This document shows positions 1 through 8,110 of a stretch of DNA of 26,531 nucleotides, one piece after another (position 1 is the first letter of the stretch; each line of letters begins with the position of its first letter). The stretch spans positions 1 through 26,531 of the forward strand of contig CBDURC010000014.1 in assembly GCA_965369635.1 (NCBI GenBank). The letters run 5' to 3'. A program made the translations under genes and the position numbers. Below the pieces are notes generated by a model. The model was not told where the DNA came from, did not search any database, and worked only from the letters and a program-made list of their open reading frames with translations. Origin of the DNA: UBA3071 sp965369635. Its GTDB lineage: Bacteria; Chloroflexota; Anaerolineae; UBA3071.

Positions 1-11
1 CAGTCATGGAT

Positions 12-27
12 ACCCTTGTCCAAGGGT
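12..27. promoter_or_regulatory. inverted repeat downstream of the left-edge promoter
   Basis: Seven-base arms ACCCTTG and CAAGGGT are separated by only 2 nt. The loop is too short for a good RNA hairpin, so a dimeric regulator's operator is a more natural reading. The element lies about 40 nt downstream of the TATAAT box at 65-70, inside the presumed leader of the next gene. It could be chance. Confidence 0.3.
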
Positions 28-64
28 TGTTATGAGCCCAGATCTCTCTGACACCCCAACAAAC

Positions 65-92
65 ATTATACGCGCAATCTGCTATTTGGCAA
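65..92 (-). promoter_or_regulatory. candidate sigma-70-type promoter reading out of the window
   Basis: On the minus strand a TTGCCA box (87-92) and a perfect TATAAT box (65-70) are separated by 16 nt. They lie just downstream of fusA and point toward a gene beyond position 1. In many bacteria the gene after fusA is tuf, but nothing here identifies it. The boxes are seen directly; promoter activity is inferred. Confidence 0.5.
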
Positions 93-115
93 ATCCAAGA
101 CCTCGCTTTATTCAG

Positions 116-2188
116 TCAGAAGCCTAGAATCCTCTCCATCACCTCTGAAGGCACGGTATCATAACACGCGAACTCCATGGTAAAAGTACCTCGTCCTTGG
201 GTTGCCGAGCGCAGGCTGGTTGCATAGCCGAACATCTCTGCCAGAGGAACCATAGCCCCCACGACCTGCGTTCCCGGCGAATGGTGATCCAGGCCCTCGA
301 TCTGCCCCCGCCGCGCACTCAGATCGCCGATCACCTCGCCTGTGAACGTCTCCGGCATGACCACCTCCACTCGCATCATCGGCTCTAGCAACAGCGGCCC
401 CGCATCCTGGACGCCATTGCGCAAGGCCATAGCCCCGGCGATCTTGAAGGCAGCGGCAGACGATTCCTCCTCATCATATGAGCCACCCACCAGGATGGCC
501 TTAATATCGGCCAGAGGATAGCCAGCTAGCACGCCGCTCTCCATCGCCTCTTGCACGCCTTGTTCCACAGCAGGGACGAATTCCGCTGGCACTGCCCATT
601 GGTCTGCCCTATTGACGAAGACAAACCCCTGCCCCTTCTGCAAAGGCTCGATCTCCAGCATCACATGGCCGTATTGTCCCTTACCCGCTGTCTGGCGGAT
701 GAAGCTCCCCTCAGCTCGCACAGGACGGGAGATGGTCTCTTTGTATGTCACCTGCGGGCGGCCGACATTGCCCTTCACCCTGAACTCCCTTGACATGCGC
801 TCAACCAGAACCTCAAGGTGCAGTTCGCCCATGCCAGAGATGATGGTCTGGCCAGTCTGCTCATCCACCTTCACCTCGAACGTCGGATCCTCCTCGGCCA
901 GACGCTGCAAGGCGTCACTCATGCGGTCCTGGTCGGCCTGCGTTCGGGGCTCGATAGCCACCGAGATCACAGGCTGCGGGAAGGTGATGGATTCCAGGAC
1001 AATGGGCGCCTTGCGATCGCACAAGGTCTCGCCGGTGTAGGTGTGCTTCAAGCCCAACACAGCAACAATGTCTCCGGCTTCGACCTCCTTGACATCCTCA
1101 CGACGGTTCGCCCTCATGCGCAACACCCGACCGATTCGTTCCTTGCGGTTCTTGTTGATATTGCCAACCACCGCGCCTGCGCGCAAGGTTCCCGAATAAA
1201 CACGCAAATAGGCCAGCCGTCCCACGTAGGGGTCGGTCACAATCTTGAAAACCAATGCAGCCAACGGCCCTTCGGGATCGGGCGGCCGAGTTTCTTCCTT
1301 GCCCGTGTAGGGATTAACGCCCACGATAGGCGGAATGTCCAACGGCGAAGGCAGATAGTCCACCACAGCGTCGAGCAGCGGCTGCACTCCCTTGTTACGC
1401 AAGGCAGAGCCACAGAGCACAGGCACCAAGCTTCCAGCGATCGTCGCCCGACGCAAGGCTGCCCGCAGATGATCCCCAGTGCACGGCTCCTCATCGAGAT
1501 AGCGGCAGAGAATCTCCTCATCAACCTCCGCTATCTGCTCCACTAGCAGCTCCCGCCGGCGGCGAACCTCTTCCGTCATTGATGAAGGTATCGGCACTTC
1601 TTCCTGCCGTGCGCCCAACTCCTCCGAAGGAAACACCCAGGCCCTCTCCTCCAACAGGTCAACAACGCCCTCGAAATCAGCCTCACTGCCCAAGGGAAGC
1701 TGGATCACAGCGGGTTCGGCGCTCAAGCGCTGGCTGATCATGTCCACAGTGCGGTCGAAGTCCGCCCCCACGCGATCCATCTTGTTCACGAGGCAGAGGC
1801 GAGGAACACCAAAACGATCAGCCTGCCGCCACACTGTCTCTGATTGCGGCTCCACACCCGCCACAGCATCGAAGATCACCACGCCGCCGTCCAGCACGCG
1901 CAAGCTGCGTTGGACTTCGGCCGTGAAATCAATATGGCCTGGCGTGTCCACGATGTTGATCTGGCACTCCCTCCAGGCACAGGTGACGGCCGCTGCAGTG
2001 ATGGTTATCCCTCGTTCCCGCTCCTGGTCCATCCAATCCGTAACCGTCGTGCCCTCGTCTACGTTGCCCAGACGGTGCGTCTTGCCCGAGTAATAGAGGA
2101 TACGCTCAGTCGTCGTGGTCTTGCCCGCATCAATGTGAGCAATTATCCCTATGTTTCGCGTGCGTTGCAGAGGATACTCTCGAGCCAT
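116..2188 (-). CDS. fusA: translation elongation factor G (EF-G)
   Basis: This GTPase drives ribosomal translocation and, with RRF, ribosome recycling in the cytoplasm. The product is 690 residues, the usual EF-G size. It shows the G1 P-loop AHIDAGKT near the N-terminus, switch region RGITI, G3 DTPGH and G4 NKMD, followed by the domain II-V sequence with GKGQYGHV and a standard C-terminus. I chose the ATG at 2188 (MAREYPL). A TTG four codons upstream (2200) is possible, and neither start has a convincing ribosome site. It is the last gene of the rpsL-rpsG-fusA group, 131 nt after rpsG, with no promoter seen in that gap, so it is probably cotranscribed. No clear terminator follows. Confidence 0.97.
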   Translation of the reverse strand: MAREYPLQRTRNIGIIAHIDAGKTTTTERILYYSGKTHRLGNVDEGTTVTDWMDQERERGITITAAAVTCAWRECQINIVDTPGHIDFTAEVQRSLRVLDGGVVIFDAVAGVEPQSETVWRQADRFGVPRLCLVNKMDRVGADFDRTVDMISQRLSAEPAVIQLPLGSEADFEGVVDLLEERAWVFPSEELGARQEEVPIPSSMTEEVRRRRELLVEQIAEVDEEILCRYLDEEPCTGDHLRAALRRATIAGSLVPVLCGSALRNKGVQPLLDAVVDYLPSPLDIPPIVGVNPYTGKEETRPPDPEGPLAALVFKIVTDPYVGRLAYLRVYSGTLRAGAVVGNINKNRKERIGRVLRMRANRREDVKEVEAGDIVAVLGLKHTYTGETLCDRKAPIVLESITFPQPVISVAIEPRTQADQDRMSDALQRLAEEDPTFEVKVDEQTGQTIISGMGELHLEVLVERMSREFRVKGNVGRPQVTYKETISRPVRAEGSFIRQTAGKGQYGHVMLEIEPLQKGQGFVFVNRADQWAVPAEFVPAVEQGVQEAMESGVLAGYPLADIKAILVGGSYDEEESSAAAFKIAGAMALRNGVQDAGPLLLEPMMRVEVVMPETFTGEVIGDLSARRGQIEGLDHHSPGTQVVGAMVPLAEMFGYATSLRSATQGRGTFTMEFACYDTVPSEVMERILGF

Positions 2189-2319
2189 TGCGGTCCACAA
2201 TACCTGATACTGCGAGCATCAACCATGACCCGTGCGCGGTCAGAACAGAGTAGATCAGAGAAGAACCGCGAAGCCGACCCAAAAGGACAGACCCAAACTG
2301 GTGGGGAACGGAACTCGAG

Positions 2320-2790
2320 TTACCACCGATAATGGGCGAAGGCACGGTTGGCCTCGGCCATCCTGTGCATGTCTTCCTTCTTCTTGATCGTCGTTCCCAC
2401 ACCCTTGGCTGCGTCCATCAGCTCCGCCGCCAGCTTCTCGGCCATGGATCTGCCAGACCGGGAGCGCGCATGCTGAATGATCCAGCGCACGGCCAGGCTT
2501 GTGCGACGATCCGGAGAGACTTCTATCGGAACCTGATAGGTTGCGCCACCCACCCGCCGCGACTTGACCTCCAAGGCCGGAGCAGCGTTCGAAATCGCCT
2601 CCTCGAATACACCCAGGGGGGGTCTTTCCATTCGTTTCTCAATGATGTCGAACGTATCGTACATGATGCGCTCCGCCACGCTCTTCTTGCCACGGAGCAT
2701 CAGCTTATTGACAAAGCGGGAAACCATCTCGCTTTGGTACCTCGAATCGGGGACAACAACACGCTTCGGCGGACGATACCGTCGCGGCAT
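2320..2790 (-). CDS. rpsG: 30S ribosomal protein S7
   Basis: S7 starts assembly of the 30S head by binding the 3' domain of 16S rRNA. The product is 156 residues, the usual S7 length. It has the typical N-terminus PRRYRPPKR, the conserved VNKLMLRGKKSVAERI segment, the GGATYQVPIEV beta-hairpin and the AHYRW C-terminus. The start ATG at 2790 is preceded by a strong AGGAGG site, so the start is secure. It lies between rpsL and fusA in the classic str order. In Escherichia coli S7 represses its own operon by binding the rpsL-rpsG spacer; a stem in the same spacer here (2842-2877) could serve similarly, but that is inference. Confidence 0.97.
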   Translation of the reverse strand: MPRRYRPPKRVVVPDSRYQSEMVSRFVNKLMLRGKKSVAERIMYDTFDIIEKRMERPPLGVFEEAISNAAPALEVKSRRVGGATYQVPIEVSPDRRTSLAVRWIIQHARSRSGRSMAEKLAAELMDAAKGVGTTIKKKEDMHRMAEANRAFAHYRW

Positions 2791-2841
2791 ACTAGCCTCC
2801 TATCTGATATGTTGGCACACTGGTGAGCCGACAAGCCGATA

Positions 2842-2877
2842 ACAGGTGAGCGAGCAAGTCGTTCCCAGGCTACCTGT
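2842..2877 (-). promoter_or_regulatory. stem-loop in the rpsL-rpsG spacer
   Basis: Six-base arms ACAGGT (2842-2847) and ACCTGT (2872-2877) enclose 24 nt between the rpsL stop and the rpsG ribosome site. This spacer is where S7 binds its own mRNA in E. coli. No poly-T follows, so it is not a terminator. A regulatory role is inferred from position only. Confidence 0.3.
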
Positions 2878-2892
2878 CCACCAAACTGCCAT

Positions 2893-3318
2893 CTACTTCA
2901 TCTTCTTGGGTCGCTTGGATCCGTACTTGGAACGGCTGCGCTTGCGGTCTTCCACCCCAGTGCTATCCAAGGCACCGCGAACCACGTGGTAGCGAACGCC
3001 CGGCAAGTCCTTGACGCGGCCACCACGCACTAGCACCACCGAGTGTTCCTGCAAAGTATGGCCTTCCCCCGGGATGTAGGCGGTCACCTCGATGCCGTTG
3101 GTCAGGCGCACGCGAGCAACCTTGCGCAATGCCGAGTTGGGCTTCTTGGGGGTCATGGTACGCACCTGGATACACACCCCTCGTTTGAACGGGTTCCCCT
3201 TGCGCGTGGCCTTCGCTCTGCCCTCAAGGGCGTTGTACGAGTAGCGCAATGCCGGCGCTTTTCGTTTCTTCCGGACGGGCTTACGCGCCCCACGTACTAG
3301 TTGATTGATGGTTGGCAA
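2893..3318 (-). CDS. rpsL: 30S ribosomal protein S12
   Basis: S12 sits at the decoding centre of the 30S subunit and helps set translational accuracy. I take the TTG at 3318 as the start, giving the canonical N-terminus (M)PTINQLVR and a product of 141 residues. A GGGGGGAGAG ribosome site lies just upstream, and the upstream ATG at 3342 would add eight residues encoded by that site. Conserved TPKKPNSALRKVARVRLTNG and GGRVKDLPGVRYH loops are intact, so the common streptomycin-resistance positions look wild type. Compared with E. coli (124 residues) there is an insert after KAPAL and a basic C-terminal tail. It is the first gene after rpoC and has its own promoter at 3382-3410. Confidence 0.97.
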   Translation of the reverse strand: MPTINQLVRGARKPVRKKRKAPALRYSYNALEGRAKATRKGNPFKRGVCIQVRTMTPKKPNSALRKVARVRLTNGIEVTAYIPGEGHTLQEHSVVLVRGGRVKDLPGVRYHVVRGALDSTGVEDRKRSRSKYGSKRPKKMK

Positions 3319-3381
3319 CTCTCTCCCCCCTGAGATGTACAATATGTCAGCTTGGTCACGGGGACCAAACCGCGAAACCGA

Positions 3382-3410
3382 ATTTTAGCACACCAATCCA
3401 TAACGGTCAA
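3382..3410 (-). promoter_or_regulatory. promoter of rpsL-rpsG-fusA
   Basis: A minus-strand TTGACC box (3405-3410) and a TAAAAT box (3382-3387) are exactly 17 nt apart, close to the sigma-70 consensus. They lie between the rpoC stop and the rpsL start. Transcription would begin near 3375, giving a leader of about 57 nt. That leader contains a small stem, TTGGTC/GACCAA, at 3352-3368. Confidence 0.7.
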
Positions 3411-3417
3411 ATCTGCG

Positions 3418-3438
3418 ACCGCTCTTGGCAGAAGCGGT
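3418..3438 (-). terminator. weak stem-loop after rpoC
   Basis: Arms ACCGCT and AGCGGT (6 bp) enclose a 9-nt loop immediately after the rpoC stop. Only a short ATTT run follows on the minus strand, so it is at best a leaky terminator or an attenuator. It sits directly before the rpsL promoter. Confidence 0.35.
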
Positions 3439-3440
3439 AT

Positions 3441-6400
3441 TCAGGTCCCTATCTCCTCTGGTTCACCCGCTCCGGCCTTCTCGGCAGGAGAATCGCCATC
3501 GCCGGCATCTGTCACTCTCCCGAAGCTGGCCTTGGCCATCTCCCTCTTCTTTCTCTCTACCTTCACCAGCGCCTCAGCAAGCGGAGCAATCAACCCCTCG
3601 CCCATCGTCTCAGCTATCCCCGTCTCCCCAGCCGCGGCAGCAGCCTCGGCCAGCGCTGCCTCTGCCGCCTCTGCCTCCTCTCGCTCCTGCCGCACCCGGA
3701 AGCCAGTGCCCACAGGAACTAGCTTGCCGATGATCACGTTTTCTTTCAGGCCGCGCATGTTGTCGCGAGCTCCGCGCACCGCCGCAGCGGTCAGCACACG
3801 GGTCGTCTCCTGGAAGGACGCCGCAGCCAGGAAGCTGCTCGTGTTCAAGGCCGCCTTTGTGAGGCCCAGGAGTTCTGCTTGACCTTCTGCGGGCTGGCCG
3901 TTCTCCCGAAGTACTTGCTCATTGGTCTCCAGGTAGCGGAAGCGATCAATGATTTCGCCAGGTAGGAATCCGGTGTCACCACCCGACTGAATGCGCACCC
4001 ACCGCAGCATCTGCCGGATGATGATCTCGATGTGCTTATCGTGAATCGTGACCCCCTGCGAGCGATAGACGTTCTGAACTTCCTCCAAGAAGTAGCGCTG
4101 GCAAGCCTCCACACCCTGGATGCGCAGCACCTCCCTCGGATTCTTTGGGCCGTCAGTCAACTGATCTCCGGCCCGCACCTTGCCCCCCCGTTCCACCCGG
4201 GGGCGAGCCGAAGCTGGGATCTCGTACTCCTTCTCATCACGTTCCTCGCGGCGGACGAAGGCCACGGTCCGCTCGCCTTCCTCCTCGAAGTAGACATGGC
4301 CATCGGTCTGAGCAACAACCGTTTTCCCCTCAGGCCCCTCAGCGATCACCGTCCCTTCCTGTACCCGATCCTTGTCCTCCATCACCAGAGTGAATCCCTC
4401 TGGAATCGGATACTGCTGGCTCACCACCCGGCTGGCAGAGACCTTGATGCAGCGTTGATCTCCCTCCCAGTAGACGTCCACCGTTCCATCAATGTCAGAG
4501 ATCACCGCCTCGCCCTTAGGACTGCGAGCTTCAAAGAGCTCTACCACTCGGGGTAGCCCCTGAGTGATATCCTCGGTACCAACGACTCCACCGGTATGAA
4601 AGGTGCGTAGGGTAAGCTGTGTGCCTGGCTCACCTATGGACTGAGCGGCAATGATACCCACCGCCCCGCCTACATCGACCAAGCCCCCACGCGCCAAGTC
4701 CTGTCCGTAGCAGCAAGCGCACACGCCAAAGGATGTCTCGCAGACCAGGGGAGACCGCATGTAGGCCCGAGTGACGCCAGCCTGATCTATCTGCGCGCTG
4801 CTCACCTCGTCAATCATATCCCCTTTCTCCACCAGAACCTCACCTGTATCCGGATGAGCAATGGGTGACGCTACCACACGCCCCATGATGCGCTCGGCAA
4901 AAGATTCCCCGATGTCCACCGATCGTTCGATCCAGATGCCCGAAGAGGTACCGCAGTCCAGCGTCGTCACGATCACATCTTGGGCCACGTCCACCAAACG
5001 GCGGGTGAGGTAGCCTGCATCAGCTGTGCGCAGGGCCGTGTCGGCCAGGCCCTTGCGGGCGCCGTGGGTGCTGAGGAAGTACTCCATCGTCGTCAGCCCC
5101 TCACGGAAGTTGGAACGGATAGGCAGAGCGATAATCCGCCCTGTGGCATCGGCCATGAGGCCGCGCATGCCCGCAAGCTGCCGAATAGGCTGGATGCCGC
5201 CCTTCGTCGCTCCTGAGGCAACCATAATCCCCAGACCCCGAGTCGGGTCCAGAAGCTTCCTCACCTCTTGAGTGATGTCATCACCAGCTCGTGTCCACAG
5301 CTCAATGACCCTATTGTACTGCTCCTCCTCGGTGATCAGGCCCCGGCGAAACTGCCGCTCCGCCTGCTCTACCTGTTCCTCGGCCAGGGCTAGGATGTCC
5401 CGTTTCGCCTCAGGCACGTGAATATCACTGATGGCGATGCTCAAACCGCTCATGGTAGCATGTTCGAAGCCAATCCGTTTGATCTCATCCACCATCACCA
5501 CCGTTCGCCCTTCGCCCACCCGCCGGTAGCATTCGGCTACGATATCGTTGACGCCCTTCTTGTCCATCGGCTCGTTGACGAAGTGCAATTCCGGCGGCAA
5601 GACCTCGTTGAAGATGATACGCCCAGCACTGGTCTCCAGCAGCCGCTCGCGTGGCCAGTGGCTGGAAGGGAGGTTGCGACTTGCCAGCAGCGCTTGCACC
5701 TCTTTCAGTGCAGCGGGTCCAAAGCCAGAGACCTCCAACAGACTCTCCGGCCCGGCGGCCAAACGGTCCAACACCTGTCCCAAGATCGTAATACCCGCGT
5801 TCTGCAACGCCTTGAGAACCCGGTCGCTCAGCCCCAACTCCATCAAGGGCTCCTCATCAAAGATGCTCTCGAACCGCACCCTGATGAGGGCACGCAGATC
5901 GATAGCACCCAGGTCGCAGGCCAGCCGAACTTCATCGAAGTCGCTGAGAACCTTCCCCTCGCCTTTGGCTCCTGGCATCACAGTGGTCATGTAGTAGCAG
6001 CCCAACACCATGTCCTTGGAGGGACCGACGATAGGCTCGCCACTGGCTGGCTTCAGGATATTATGCGAAGACAGCATCAACTCACGAGCCTCCTTCACTG
6101 CCTGCTCCGATAGCGGCACATGCACGGCCATCTGGTCTCCATCGAAGTCGGCGTTGAAGGCGGCACAGACCAGAGGATGGAGGCGAATGGCATAGCCATC
6201 CGTCAACACTACTTCGAAGGCCTGGAAACCCAGACGGTGCAAGGTGGGAGCTCGGTTCAACAACACCGGGCGTTCCTTGACCACCTCCTCCAGCACTTCC
6301 CACACCTCAGGTCGGACACGATCGACCGCCCGTTTGGCGCTCTTGATGTTCTGGGCATAGTTGTGCACCACGAGGCCACGCATCACGAAAGGCTTGAACA

Positions 6401-8027
6401 GCTCCAAAGCCATCGTCCTGGGCAGTCCGCACTGATGCAACTGCAGATCTGGCCCGACGACGATCACCGAGCGGCCAGAGTAGTCCACCCTCTTGCCCAG
6501 GAGGTTGCGGCGGAAGCGTCCCTGCTTACCTTTCAATAGATCAGATAGGGACTTCAGCTTCCGCTTGCCCGAACGGGAAACGGCGCGGCCACGCCTGCTG
6601 TTGTCAATCAGCGAGTCTACTGCCTCCTGTAGCATACGCTTCTCATTCCGTATGATCACGTCAGGAGCGCCCAGCTCGATCAACCTCCGTAGCCGGTTGT
6701 TGCGATTGATGACCCGCCGATAGAGATCGTTTAGATCGGAGGTCGCGAAGCGTCCGCCGTCCAGTTGCACCATGGGCCGCAAGTCCGGTGGGATGACGGG
6801 CAAGACCGAAAGGATCATCCACTCGGGGCGGTTGCCGCTCTTGCGCAGCGCCTCCACAACTTGCCATCGCTTGATGGCCTTCTTCCGCCGCTGTTTGGAA
6901 CCGGTGGTCGCTATCTCCTGCTGCAACTCCAGGGCCATCTTGTCCAGATTCAGGCGGCCTAGAATCTCCTGAATAGCCTCGGCTCCCATGCCCGCATGAA
7001 AGACGCTCCCCCACCGCTCCCGAAGTTCGCGATAACGACCCTCGGCGAGCAGTTGCAGGGGCTCTATTCCCTTAAGTTCAGCGATAGCCTCGTCCGAGGT
7101 CTGACGCAGGGTCTCCTTCTGCTCCTCGGTTTGCTCCTGCAGTGTCTCGATCTCCTCCTCCGCTTGGCGGCGGCGAAGGTCCCGCCGATCAGCGTATTGC
7201 TGTCGCACCTCCTCCTGCTGGCGGCGGATGGGAGCTTCGATCTCGCTCAGGCGAGCCTCCACTGCCTCCGTCAGACGGTTGAGATGCTCACTGCCAATGG
7301 TATCGCCTGGCTTAGCCAGAGGTTCCTCTTGCCAGGGCACGGTAATGGCCTTGCGGATTTTCTTCCCCTGCCGCTCCTCCATCCGAGACTGCCGTTGGCG
7401 AGCCACAGACATAACCTCTCCCGTCTCCAAGGCCAATTGCTCCTCGACTTCGTTGAGACCCGCAGTCTCCTCCTCATCCAGTTGCAGCAGATCCTCGTCG
7501 CGCTCGCTCTCGATGCTGCCGATCTTGGACATCAACTCCCCTTCCAGACGAGCGAGACGCAGAGTCAACTCTCGCTCCAAACGGTGAAGGGTACGGCTGC
7601 GAACGTCCTCATCGACGCGAGTGACAATGTACTGAGCAAAGTATAGCACCCGCTCCAAGAGGCGCGGGGAGATGTTGAGCAGAAGGCCCACGCGGCTGGG
7701 CACCCCTTTCACGTACCAGATGTGACTGACGGGAGATGCCAACTCAATGCGCCCCATGCGCTCGCGGCGCACACGGGACGGTGCAACCTCCACGCCGCAT
7801 TTCTCGCAGGTCACTCCTTTGAATCGCACGCGCTTGTACTTACCACAGTAGCACTCCCAGTCCTTCGTGGGTCCGAAAATGCGCTCGCAGAACAGACCAT
7901 CACGCTCTGGGCGCAGCGTGCGGTAGTTAATGGTCTCCGGTTTCAGCACCTCACCATGGGACCAGGAGCGAATCTGCTCCGGTGAGGCTATCGAAATGCG
8001 GATAGTATCGAAATCACTGACTCGCAC
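3441..8027 (-). CDS. rpoC: RNA polymerase beta' subunit, with extra inserted domains
   Basis: This is the catalytic beta' subunit of RNA polymerase, 1528 residues long. The start is a GTG at 8027 behind an AGAGGGG site. Visible landmarks are the N-terminal zinc ribbon (C59, C61, C74, C77), the active-site NADFDGDQM (metal ligands D627, D629, D631), the second zinc site (C1025, C1096, C1103, C1106) and the trigger loop GTQLTLRTFHTGG near 1136-1147. The E. coli-type insert in the trigger loop is absent. Two additions stand out. Residues about 160-345 are rich in Glu, Arg and Gln and predicted coiled coil. Residues about 725-786 resemble the C-terminal domain of the alpha subunit. The C-terminus ends in an Ala/Glu-rich tail after about residue 1447. 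It lies 83 nt downstream of rpoB. Confidence 0.98.
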   Translation of the reverse strand: MRVSDFDTIRISIASPEQIRSWSHGEVLKPETINYRTLRPERDGLFCERIFGPTKDWECYCGKYKRVRFKGVTCEKCGVEVAPSRVRRERMGRIELASPVSHIWYVKGVPSRVGLLLNISPRLLERVLYFAQYIVTRVDEDVRSRTLHRLERELTLRLARLEGELMSKIGSIESERDEDLLQLDEEETAGLNEVEEQLALETGEVMSVARQRQSRMEERQGKKIRKAITVPWQEEPLAKPGDTIGSEHLNRLTEAVEARLSEIEAPIRRQQEEVRQQYADRRDLRRRQAEEEIETLQEQTEEQKETLRQTSDEAIAELKGIEPLQLLAEGRYRELRERWGSVFHAGMGAEAIQEILGRLNLDKMALELQQEIATTGSKQRRKKAIKRWQVVEALRKSGNRPEWMILSVLPVIPPDLRPMVQLDGGRFATSDLNDLYRRVINRNNRLRRLIELGAPDVIIRNEKRMLQEAVDSLIDNSRRGRAVSRSGKRKLKSLSDLLKGKQGRFRRNLLGKRVDYSGRSVIVVGPDLQLHQCGLPRTMALELFKPFVMRGLVVHNYAQNIKSAKRAVDRVRPEVWEVLEEVVKERPVLLNRAPTLHRLGFQAFEVVLTDGYAIRLHPLVCAAFNADFDGDQMAVHVPLSEQAVKEARELMLSSHNILKPASGEPIVGPSKDMVLGCYYMTTVMPGAKGEGKVLSDFDEVRLACDLGAIDLRALIRVRFESIFDEEPLMELGLSDRVLKALQNAGITILGQVLDRLAAGPESLLEVSGFGPAALKEVQALLASRNLPSSHWPRERLLETSAGRIIFNEVLPPELHFVNEPMDKKGVNDIVAECYRRVGEGRTVVMVDEIKRIGFEHATMSGLSIAISDIHVPEAKRDILALAEEQVEQAERQFRRGLITEEEQYNRVIELWTRAGDDITQEVRKLLDPTRGLGIMVASGATKGGIQPIRQLAGMRGLMADATGRIIALPIRSNFREGLTTMEYFLSTHGARKGLADTALRTADAGYLTRRLVDVAQDVIVTTLDCGTSSGIWIERSVDIGESFAERIMGRVVASPIAHPDTGEVLVEKGDMIDEVSSAQIDQAGVTRAYMRSPLVCETSFGVCACCYGQDLARGGLVDVGGAVGIIAAQSIGEPGTQLTLRTFHTGGVVGTEDITQGLPRVVELFEARSPKGEAVISDIDGTVDVYWEGDQRCIKVSASRVVSQQYPIPEGFTLVMEDKDRVQEGTVIAEGPEGKTVVAQTDGHVYFEEEGERTVAFVRREERDEKEYEIPASARPRVERGGKVRAGDQLTDGPKNPREVLRIQGVEACQRYFLEEVQNVYRSQGVTIHDKHIEIIIRQMLRWVRIQSGGDTGFLPGEIIDRFRYLETNEQVLRENGQPAEGQAELLGLTKAALNTSSFLAAASFQETTRVLTAAAVRGARDNMRGLKENVIIGKLVPVGTGFRVRQEREEAEAAEAALAEAAAAAGETGIAETMGEGLIAPLAEALVKVERKKREMAKASFGRVTDAGDGDSPAEKAGAGEPEEIGT

Positions 8028-8110
8028 AGTCCACCCCTCTTCTCTACTAGCTGATGCCCCAATTGAACTTTGCCTATCCGATCAGAACCAGTGGCTACAG
8101 GAAACTAGGA

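Noticed and set aside
1..60. Possible tRNA-fMet-like GGGCTCATAAC string on the minus strand
   Set aside because: The flanking bases do not form an anticodon stem or acceptor stem, and no T-loop is visible.
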